Below, in pieces: positions 9,712 through 17,500 of a DNA stretch of 17,500 nucleotides (positions are counted from its first letter, which is position 1; every line of letters begins with the position of its first letter). The stretch is from NCBI GenBank assembly GCA_016946835.1, contig JACVTC010000065.1, positions 205,001 through 222,500 on the forward strand, given 5' to 3'. The notes under the pieces were generated by a model that saw nothing but the letters and a program-made list of their open reading frames with translations, made no database searches and was not told the DNA's origin. Origin of the DNA: Neocallimastix lanati (nom. inval.) (Eukaryota > Neocallimastigomycota > Neocallimastigomycetes > Neocallimastigales > Neocallimastigaceae). A program made the translations under genes and the position numbers.

Positions 9712-11441
9712 AATAAATAGTTATTTATTTAATTTATAATAATTCAATAATTCAGTAAATAATTCAATAAATTCAATAAATTCAATAAATTTAATAAATT
9801 CAATAAATTTAATAATTAAAATATTAAATAATTATAAATAATTCAATATTAACTATGTGATCAATAGTGATAAATAATTGAATAATTAATCTTAAATAAT
9901 AATAAATTAATAAATAATAAATATTTATTTATTTTAATAAATTCATAATAATTCATAATAATTCAATAAATCATTCAATATTTCAATAATTTAATCATTC
10001 AAATAATTAAAAAATAAAGTTATATCATAATAGCATATATATTAAAAATCTATTGTGATTATATTATATCCGGATTATAAAAGTTTTTTTTTTTTTTTTA
10101 GTTTTATTTTGTTTTGTTTAAAAATAATGCCTTTTTTTTTTTTTTTTTAATTTTTTCAAGAGATTATCTTTTAAAATAAAATTTAATATAAAAAAAAAAT
10201 TAAACTAATTAAAGTATATGACGATAAATTTTGAAATTTATTAAATTATATTGTTGATATATATTAATTCTTTCCTAGCTATTCTTTTCTCTTTTTTTTT
10301 CTTTTATATTATGATGAGTGGAAAAAAGGAAAAAATAATGAAACAAAATTACTAATGAATATATAATGAATAGATTAGAATTTAATATAGATTTAAATAA
10401 ATAAATAAATATTAAATATTAAATAAATATTAAATAAATATTAAATAAATAAATAAATAAATAAATAGATAAATAAATATTAAATAAATATTAAATATTA
10501 AATATTAAATTTATTATTATTATTATTATTTTTCTTATTATTATTAAAAAAAATTTTTTTTTCATATATATATAGTAAAGATTTCTCTAATTTTAAAAAA
10601 AAAAATTTTTTTTTTATTATTTAATACTTTTAATTATATAAAAATAAATAGTTAAAGATAATATAGAATAATATATATATATAAGAAATAAAATAGAAAT
10701 AAAAGTTTTTATTAAATATGGAAAATATCATAACAAAGAAAATTTATTTATAATATATAATAATAATATTATTATTATAAACAACAAATAAAAAAATAAA
10801 ATAATAATAATCTTGATATATTTATATATAGAAAATAAGACTGTAAATAAATAATAATTGAATTACCTTTTTTTTTTTTTTTTTATATTTAAAACATAAA
10901 TTTTGATTGAAAAGAATAAACCTATATAATATAATTTAATAATTAATTTAAATAAAAGTCATACTTTAATTCAGTTATAAAATAATAATTCAATATAAAG
11001 AAAAAAAAAAAATAAAGATATTCTAATATTTAGAAGATAAGGTAATGTTTTTTTTTTTTCTCCATTTTCTTTTTATGATAATATTTAAAAAAAAAAAAAG
11101 TGTTTTAACTATTATATTAAAAATATATATATATATACATATATATATACTTTAAAATAGTATAATAAAAATAAAAATTAGAAAAGAAAAAAAAAAAACA
11201 AAAAGTTAAATTATAATATAATAAATTATTTATAATATATTACATATATTAAATACTTAATAACTACTAACTAGCTTTAGAAAGAAAAAAGAATAATAAT
11301 AATAATAATAATAATATAAAATTATTATAAAATGTTGCTTATTTTAATTTATTTATAATTATTTTTATATAAATTTATATATATTAATATTTATATTTTT
11401 ATATATTATTACTCTTCATTTATAATTAGAAGAAAGAAAAA
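9712..11441. other. Gene-free AT-rich DNA upstream of the gene
   Basis: Degenerate aattcaataaatt/ttaataaat stretches fill about 9740-10000. AAAT mixed with attaaat arrays fill about 10395-10510. Two A-to-T junctions lie at 10546-10562 and 10595-10615, a TA array at about 11123-11149, and an AAT triplet array at about 11293-11313. atccggat at 10068-10075 is a rare CCGG-containing palindrome. No exon or gene is supported. The proximal promoter of the gene must lie here, but in this composition a TATA element cannot be told from background. Confidence 0.55.
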
Positions 11442-11571
11442 ATGAATTCTTTAAAAATAAATGCTTTTGATGTTTATTGTCATAAAAAAATAATAGAGAA
11501 AGAATTCTATGGTAACAATTTAATAAATATCAAATAATATATTCTGTATACTTGAAAATAAAATTTTGCTA

Positions 11572-11644
<73 letters not shown>

Positions 11645-11756
11645 TCTTTTCTTTTCTTTTTTTCTTTTATTATCTTATTATTTTTTTTTATTCTTATATT
11701 TTCGTATTTTTTTTTTTTTTTTTTTTGATTTTAATTTATTTATTTATATATATATA

Positions 11757-11790
<34 letters not shown>

Positions 11791-14583
11791 ACATTTTTTT
11801 ATATTTTATATTTTATTATCTTTTTATATATTTTTAATAAAAAAAAAAAAAAAAAAAAATGAAATACTTGAAAATTTATTTTTATTAATTACTTATTATA
11901 TATGAAATTAAAGAAAAAAGTTTTAAGAGAATTATCAATTTTAATGTTTTTGAAAAGTTATACAGTAAGTGGGAGAGTGAAAAAAATGAAAGAAACGACA
12001 CATTCAATTTTTATAATAATATAGCTTTAAATGAAAATAATTATCATTCTCGATATTTTGAATATTTGAATAAATTCCCTTTCATGAAGGGTGAAATCCA
12101 AGTAAAAAATGAAAACAGTGATAATGACCAACACCAAAAATCCCCCCTTTTTCCCTTTCAAAATTCTTCCAATACAACTTTTGTTAAAATGGAAGAAAAT
12201 CATAACTTACCACCATCTCCTTCTTTTCATAAAAATTCAGAATATAGTCATCATATAGATATTTGTATATTGAGTTGCTTAAGAAGTGTATGGGAAAATA
12301 TCATGTTATTATATAATTTAGGTATTGATGCCACCTTTGAATATACCCCATCCAAAAAAATTAATTCAAATGACAAGAATAATTCGTTAATCTATTTTGA
12401 TATTTATATAAATACCATAAAGAAATTTTATAAGAATAGTATTAATACAAATTTAACAAAGGAATATGATTCGTATTATCATGATACTAATACAACCCCA
12501 AGTCAAAGTAATAGCAGCAGCAACAACAACAACAACAATAACAACAATAATAATGCTAATGAAGTCGTCATCACCCCAAAAAATGAACATGAAATGAATA
12601 ACAATTTTGGAAATAATAGTCACTATTCTAACACCAATAATAATAGTGTTCAATCCACGATAACGCCAGTATCCTCCACTTCTTCCCCATATAATGGTCA
12701 ATCTCCTAGGAATGATGATAATAATAATTTTATGAATGTTAATAATGCTAATACTACGACAACAACGACTAATAATAATAATAATAATCATCAAGCTTCA
12801 TTCTATAATCAAACCAATTCAACTACAAACCACCTCATTGAAAATAATAATAATAATAATAATAATAATAATCGTATTACTATTTCAAACCAGAGTCCAT
12901 TTTCTACTGCATCTCTCCTTAGTTCTCCAATATCTCAAAATAATAATATTCCATTTAATAATAACAGTAATAATAACACAAGTAATTACAATAATTATAA
13001 TAATAATAATAATAATAATATTAATAATATTAATATTAATAGTAATCATCATCATCATCATCAACATCATCACACGAATATTAATACTAATCCATCCCCA
13101 AATTTACAAAAACCTAAAAGTATTTTTGATGTGGATGAACTTATCGATAAAAATACCAATAATGAATATCTAAATAATAACATGACAAATACTATGAATG
13201 TCATGAATAATGTAAATAATAAAATGAATCATCCTATGAATGTAAATAATAGTATGAACCGTAACCTAAATATAAATAATAATATGAATAGTAACATGAA
13301 TAGCAATAATAATAATAATAGTATGAACAATAACATGAACGTGACTGCCTTGAATAATAATATAAGCATGAATATAAATAATAAAATGAATACTATAAAC
13401 AGTAACGTGGACATGAATAATAATATGAATAATAGTGTCAATATGAACATTAATACAAATATTAATATGAATTCTGTTGTGAATAATAATAATAATAATA
13501 TAAACTTGAATACTAATTTAAATAATAAAATGACTATGAATAGCAATATGATGATCAACAATAACAATAATACGAATAATATAAATCATAATATAAATAA
13601 TAATATAAATAATAATATAAATAATAATATGAATATGAATAATAATATGAGTATCAATAATAATATGAATATGAATAATAACATGAATATGAATAATAAC
13701 ATGAATATGAATAATAACATGAATATGAATAATAACATGAATAATAATAACATAAATATGAACATAAATAATAATAATTTAAATAATTATAACAGCAATA
13801 TTAATTACAACCAATATAATAACAATAATACTATTAATAATAATAATAACAACAACAACCATAATATTAATAATAACAATAATAATAATAATAATAATAA
13901 TAATAATTTTTATCCATCTGGTAATGGAACAACTAATGGACAAAATTTTAATCCTTCAATGAATCAATCAATGATAAATTACCAACCAAACAATTTTAAT
14001 AATAATAATGATACAACACTAAATCATACCTATATGGATCAAAAAAATAATAATAGTTTGGTCAATACCCATAATAATTGTCATATTTCTCTTCATTCAA
14101 ATAGAAATTCATCCGTTAAAAATGCCATCATTTGGGATGAATTTAGAAATATTAATTCCATTCAAGATTTTAAGAGATTACGTCAAAATAAGCAGAAACA
14201 ATTAATTATTAGAATGTGTCGAAAGTTAATGGAAGATGCCAAAATTACTGGCTATAGTTCCGTTCCATGGAAACAACTTTCCACAGGTCGTTGTCCTTTC
14301 ATATTTGAAAATTGGCCACATACTATTCCTGATAAACCTTTAGCTCCAGGTTATCCTACTAAAAATGATCCTGAACCGTATGAACCAGTACCATTCGAGG
14401 ATATTTCATGGCTTGGTACTAATCAAAGAAAAACTCTTTTTATGGCTTTAAAGAGTGGTGCTATCTTTGTAAGATATAGATATCCCAATGAATTTCCAAC
14501 GACAATCGTCAATGAAAATGTTAATGCCGCCTCCGCATCAACAGGTAAAATAATAATAATAATAATAATAAAAATTTTGTATA

Positions 14584-14618
<35 letters not shown>

Positions 14619-14820
14619 ATAAAGAAAAAAAAAAAAATAATGATAGTAATCATCAATAATAAAATAAATATAATCAAATATATTTCAAATAATTAATTAA
14701 TATATATTTTATATATATATATATATAATTTTTTTTTTATTTCTATTATAATAAATAGATACTGATTCAAAGTCAAATATCAAAAAAAGAAAAGATTCAT
14801 TATCTGAAGAAATGAAGTAG
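11442..14820 (+). CDS. Asn-rich putative nuclear protein, three exons
   Basis: I read join(11442..11511, 11914..14544, 14759..14820), encoding 920 residues. The ATG at 11442 follows an A-rich leader, with an in-frame TAG at 11427. Both introns are GT..AG and phase 1, and the joins give Glu24 and Asp901. The second exon is open upstream to 11889 without an ATG, which is why the first exon is needed. Residues 1-83 are charged (Trp43). Residues 133-215 look folded (Cys141, Cys145, Trp150, Ile/Leu-rich). Residues 220-690 are Asn-dominated with a His/Gln run at 402-410 and Asn/Met repeats. Residues 755-886 form a compact block with Trp764, Trp809, Trp824, Trp856, Cys792, Cys817 and a basic helix-like FKRLRQNKQKQ. 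The tail has KKRK (909-912), a possible nuclear localisation signal. I know no named family for the C-terminal block. A regulatory or nucleic-acid-linked role is only a guess. G+C rises clearly over this block, which supports coding constraint. Confidence 0.82.
11512..11913 (+). other. Intron 1, 402 bp, phase 1
   Basis: The donor is g|gtaaca at 11512 and the acceptor attaaag| ends at 11913. The acceptor is the only nearby AG that keeps the phase; those ending at 11920, 11927 and 11929 would shift the frame. tattaattac about 25-30 bases upstream of the acceptor resembles a fungal branch site. The intron holds a TAT/ATT array of about 24 copies (11572-11644), a second ATT array (about 11766-11790), T runs and an A20 run. 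A frame across it encodes only poly-Tyr and is an artefact. Confidence 0.8.
12501..13908 (+). repeat. Asn-coding low-complexity tract
   Basis: AAT and AAC codons dominate about 470 residues (220-690), broken by Ser/Thr/Gln/Pro stretches, a CAT/CAC/CAA run (13047-13073, His402-His410 with one Gln) and Asn/Met repeats. Mixing of AAT and AAC, and interspersed codons, means it is not a pure triplet microsatellite. Other-frame readings give poly-Ile and poly-Leu shadows on both strands. Such composition is typical of prion-like or intrinsically disordered regions. Confidence 0.95.
13627..13758 (+). repeat. 18-bp coding repeat, Asn-Asn-Asn-Met-Asn-Met
   Basis: The unit acatgaatatgaataata recurs with an 18-bp period at 13681, 13699, 13717 and partly 13735, with a variant (atatgaat) at 13663. 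It encodes a hexapeptide of Asn with Met at every second and fourth step. Being a multiple of three, it expands without breaking the frame. Nearby less regular stretches (13180-13560) repeat the same Asn/Met theme. Confidence 0.93.
14545..14758 (+). other. Intron 2, 214 bp, phase 1
   Basis: The donor is acag|gtaaaa at 14545 and the acceptor ataaatag| ends at 14758. After splicing, Thr900 is followed by Asp901-Thr-Asp-Ser-Lys, then KKRK and a TAG stop. Without splicing the frame runs into poly-Ile and Tyr/Ile repeats from AAT and TA arrays, which is implausible as protein. The intron contains an AAT array (14552-14571), a TA array (about 14580-14604) and a second TA array (about 14711-14726). 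Confidence 0.85.
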
Positions 14821-15484
14821 AATAATATTAATATTAATATTAAAAAAAAAAAAATAATAATAATGAAAATAACAACAATAATAATAAATAATAACAACAA
14901 TAAATAATAATAGTAATAATAATAAAATTATACAATATCATAACGATTCATTTTTTTATAAAAGTTTCATATCCAATTTTTTATACCATTCAAATATTAA
15001 ATATTCATATTATTTATATTTGTTTTAATTGAATTTAATATGAAACCCAATATAATAACTAATAAATATATATATATATTTATATATATAAATCAATATT
15101 AGTATATGTATAATATAAAATTTTATTTGTTTTATTTAATTTTTTAATTTTTATTATTATTATTTTTTTTTTATTTTTTTTTTTTTTATTTTATTTTTAT
15201 TTTTAAATATAATTTATATTATTAATAACAAAGCAAATACGATAAGATTAATATTATAATTAATAATTAATACACAATAATTTATTTTAATTATTTTTTA
15301 TTATTATTATTATTTAATTATTTATTTATTTAACTAATAATACTAATATTTATTTATTAAAACATAATTATATAAATTTTATATATTTTAATTATTATTA
15401 AAACAATGAACTATTTTAAAAATTATAAAAAAAAAAAAATTTTTTTTTTTCTACCTAAAATATTATAAATAATCTATAATTTAA

Positions 15485-15487
<3 letters not shown>
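14821..15487 (+). other. 3' flank and presumed 3' UTR
   Basis: AAT/AAC-rich sequence follows the stop codon, with AATAAA hexamers at 14883-14888, 14899-14904 and 14931-14936 that could act as poly(A) signals, though such hexamers are common in this composition. The frame after TAG stays open for 28 codons to TAA at 14905. Beyond about 14940 the sequence is T-rich filler with TA arrays and an A13-T11 junction at 15427-15450. No second gene is visible. Confidence 0.5.
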
Positions 15488-15530
<43 letters not shown>

Positions 15531-15555
15531 TTTATTTTATTTTATTTTATTTTAT
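15488..15555. repeat. T41 run plus TTTTA array
   Basis: Forty-one uninterrupted T (15488-15528) run into five TTTTA units. A second T41 occurs at 15941-15981. Runs of this length are prone to replication slippage and to sequencing error, so the exact lengths are uncertain. Confidence 0.9.
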
Positions 15556-15803
15556 AAAAAAAAAAAAAATTCTATTTTAAAGTTTAAAATATTTAAAACG
15601 TAATAATTATTTGAACAACAGAGAAAAAGAAAAAAAAATATATATATATATTAATTTATTATTTATCACGGTCATAATAAATAGTATTAACTATATTAAA
15701 TGGATAGACAACAATATTTTTTTTTAATATATATATATATAAAACTTTATAATAAATCCTCCTAAATGAAATATTTGAAAACAGAAAAAAAAAAAAATTA
15801 AAG

Positions 15804-15939
15804 TTTTTATTAGTTTGTATAAACTATTATTGATTATTTTGAAACTTTGTATTTTTTATTTTTTTTTTATTAGTTGGTATAATCTATTATTGATAATTAT
15901 GAAACTTTGTATTTTTATTAGTTTGTATAAACTATTATT

Positions 15940-15942
<3 letters not shown>
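15804..15942. repeat. Tandem repeat of about 60/48 bp, 2.5 copies
   Basis: ttttattagtttgtataaac with ctattattgat and gaaactttgtattttt recurs at 15809, 15869 and 15917. The first spacing is longer because of an extra T tract. The middle copy carries ttggtataatc for tttgtataaac. The third copy is cut off by the T41 run. Confidence 0.9.
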
Positions 15943-15981
<39 letters not shown>

Positions 15982-15989
<8 letters not shown>

Positions 15990-16173
15990 AAAATATTTTA
16001 TTTATATTTAATATATATATATTTATTTTTCTATTTTACTTTTATTTTACTTTTATTATTTCATTTCATATCGGTTTTATTATTTATTTATTTAATATAT
16101 TTACTATATTTATGTATATAATATTTAATATAATTAGAGGTATATAATTAAATAAAGTTAATTATATCATTTG
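15982..16173. other. AT-rich spacer
   Basis: TA/TTTA filler with the words tcatttcatatcggtttt near 16060-16077. No gene or strong repeat is visible. Confidence 0.5.
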
Positions 16174-16549
16174 AATAAAGGATTAATTGTATTATATATT
16201 AAAAAAAAATTTTTTTTTTTTTTTTGGTTATAAAACTTTAAAAAAAAATTGACCTAAAAAATTTAGAATTAATTGAAAATTACGTGTTATTAATATTCTT
16301 ATTCAATTGTTTTAATATATATTATCTTTTGGTTATTTCATATATCATTAACCAAAAAAAAAAAAAAATTTTTTTTTTTTTTTTTTTTTTTGGTTATAAA
16401 ACTTTAAATAGAATCATTGGTAAAAGAATATTAAGAACACGTAATTTCAATTATTTTTTAAATTTTTTAGGTCAATTTTTTTTTAAAGTTTTATAACCAA
16501 AAAAAAAAAAAAATTTTTTTTTAATATATAATACAATTAATCCTTTATT
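16174..16549. mobile_element. Fold-back element, about 126-bp inverted arms
   Basis: The left arm (16174-16300) and right arm (16424-16549) are reverse complements over their full length. The outer 90 bases match except for one T in a run, including aataaaggattaattg, A9 followed by T16/T15, GGTTATAAAACTTTA, A9, ttgacct and A6. The inner 36 bases have about five differences. The loop (16301-16423) encodes no protein. The layout resembles a non-autonomous fold-back or MITE-like DNA element, but I see no clear target-site duplication and no transposase, so a simple inverted duplication is also possible. The frame at 16284-16496 crosses it by chance. Confidence 0.65.
16350..16407. repeat. Third internal copy of the arm core
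   Basis: Inside the loop, attaacc-A15-T23-GGTTATAAAACTTTAAA repeats the A-run/T-run/GGTTATAAAACTTTAAA core of the left arm in direct orientation. With the preceding aacc it also forms its own A-T palindrome. The 17-base core is thus present three times: direct near 16226 and 16392, inverted near 16484-16499. Confidence 0.88.
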
Positions 16550-16755
16550 ATAAATCTTATTTATTATATTTTGTTAAACTGTAATATTCTTTATTATGTA
16601 ATATTCATATAATTAAATATAAATAAATAAAAGTCATATTAACTATAAATAATCATAATTAAAATTGTGAGATTTCAGTTACATTCTTAACAGTAAATAT
16701 ATATATATTTATTTATTTATATATAATTTAAAGTTGAAAGATATTTCTTTAAAAG

Positions 16756-16823
16756 TTAATAGAGTTTTTTTTTAATATTGTCTTTTTTTCATTTGAATGA
16801 AAAAAAAAAAAAAACTCTATTAA
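16756..16823. repeat. Hairpin-forming inverted repeat
   Basis: ttaatagag followed by T10 (16756-16773) pairs with A14 followed by ctctattaa (16801-16823), with a loop of about 27 bases. Weaker pairing continues outward (tttctt/aagatttctt). It lies about 200 bp from the larger fold-back element and is unrelated to it in sequence. Confidence 0.8.
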
Positions 16824-16946
16824 AAAGATTTCTTAATAATTAATATTGTTTATTAACGTATACATACAAATAATAGTTGATGATTAATTTATTACTATGG
16901 AAATGTCTTTGATATACATAAAAATTTATATAGATATAAAAAAAAA
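16824..16946. other. AT-rich spacer
   Basis: Short non-repetitive AT-rich sequence (ttattaacgtatacatac, ctatggaaatgtctttgat) without an ORF. Confidence 0.45.

Positions 16947-17029
<83 letters not shown>
16947..17029. repeat. TAAA tetranucleotide array, about 21 copies
   Basis: An uninterrupted TAAA/TTTA array, the second largest of its kind in the window after 4961-5077. Confidence 0.97.
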
Positions 17030-17030
<1 letters not shown>

Positions 17031-17219
17031 AAAAATTAGACCTATTAAATTAAAATTAAAATTCAAAAATTTAATATTAAAGCATTTAATAAATTTTTTT
17101 TTTTTTTTTATAATTATATATATATAGATATTATTTATATATAATTAATAATTAAATATATATATAGATATATAGATATATATGTTTAATTATATAAACA
17201 TCAAAAATCTGATAGTTTA

Positions 17220-17250
<31 letters not shown>

Positions 17251-17375
17251 TATAATCTTTTTTATTTTTTTTTTTTTATTTTTATTTTTTTTTTATTTTA
17301 TTTTTTTATTTTTTTTTTTTACTTTCATTTTAATATAATTTGAAAATTTTACCTTTTATTATAGAATTATTATTA

Positions 17376-17377
<2 letters not shown>
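17030..17377. other. Gene-free T-rich DNA
   Basis: TA stretches with tatagatata words (17140-17182) and several T runs (17224-17245, 17267-17320). No gene is visible. Confidence 0.55.

Positions 17378-17444
<67 letters not shown>
17378..17444. repeat. TTA triplet array, about 22 copies
   Basis: A pure TTA/TAA array resembling the one inside intron 1 (11572-11644). A TA dinucleotide array begins near 17481 and runs off the window. Confidence 0.96.
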
Positions 17445-17445
<1 letters not shown>

Positions 17446-17500
17446 AATATTTTTTACTGTCATTTTAATTATCTAAAAAATATATATATATATATATATA

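Noticed and set aside
11566-11862. 98-codon frame with poly-Tyr
   Set aside because: It lies wholly in intron 1 and is the translation of a TAT array and T/A runs.
12453-13567. Other-frame and minus-strand ORFs rich in Ile, Leu or Met
   Set aside because: Shadows of the AAT/AAC-rich exon read in other frames.
12066-14618. Gene starting at TTG 12066 and ending at TAA 14618
   Set aside because: The frame is open and protein-like further upstream, and the last codons are intron repeats. Splicing explains both ends better.
14618-14626. Alternative acceptor aataaag for intron 2
   Set aside because: It gives no sensible continuation, while 14758 keeps phase and yields a basic tail with a stop.
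14709-14900. Minus-strand 63-codon frame
   Set aside because: Antisense of intron 2, exon 3 and the AAT-rich 3' flank.
16284-16496. 70-codon frame
   Set aside because: Crosses the fold-back element and encodes poly-Lys and poly-Phe from A and T runs.

Overview
The window looks like nuclear DNA from an extremely AT-rich, gene-poor eukaryote. By eye the intergenic DNA is mostly A and T, with stretches of 60 bases holding no G or C. It is packed with homopolymer runs, AAAT/TTTA tetranucleotide arrays, ATT triplet arrays and minisatellites. The only convincing gene has spliceosomal GT..AG introns and a very long asparagine-rich tract. One gene in 17.5 kb, triplet and tetranucleotide microsatellites, short AT-rich introns and an Asn-rich protein fit the anaerobic gut fungi (Neocallimastigomycota, e.g. 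Orpinomyces, Piromyces, Neocallimastix) best. Dictyostelium and Plasmodium share the base composition and Asn runs, but their genes are usually much closer together. This assignment is an inference; no diagnostic gene is present.

Layout. Bases 1-11441 (over 11 kb) hold no gene I can support. They are a mosaic of independent tandem repeats: 46 bp x3 (1041-1178), about 66 bp x2 (1951-2067), an imperfect tandem duplication of about 520 bp (2365-3406), 19 bp x6 (4262-4386), AAAT x29 (4961-5077), a 17-copy 20/26-bp minisatellite (5386-5768), 26-bp and 51-bp families (6481-6594, 7020-7215), a TA-rich family (7546-7830), 40 bp x3 (8671-8774), and 32-bp units arranged as alternating dimers (9584-9711). 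A few islands of less simple sequence lie between them (about 2121-2185, 5152-5290, 7874-7982, 9375-9560). None gives a convincing ORF or RNA gene.

The gene lies on the + strand at 11442-14820 and I read it as three exons: 11442-11511, 11914-14544 and 14759-14820, separated by introns of 402 and 214 bp. Both junctions are phase 1 and the joined frame encodes 920 residues. The largest open frame alone (12066-14618) starts at a TTG, misses the first 74 residues and ends in intron-encoded Ile/Tyr residues. The protein has an ordered-looking N-terminal part (residues 1-215), about 470 residues of Asn-rich and Asn/Met sequence, a compact Trp/Cys-containing C-terminal block (about 755-886) and a basic KKRK tail that could be a nuclear localisation signal. 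I do not recognise the C-terminal block as a named family.

Downstream (14821-17500) is again gene-free: an AAT/AAC-rich 3' flank with AATAAA hexamers, two T41 runs, a 2.5-copy tandem repeat, and a 376-bp fold-back element (16174-16549). The arms of that element are about 126 bp and almost identical, down to the lengths of their A and T runs. A smaller hairpin (16756-16823) and AAAT and TTA arrays follow. The fold-back element, the unrecognised C-terminal domain and the 520-bp duplication are the most interesting items.
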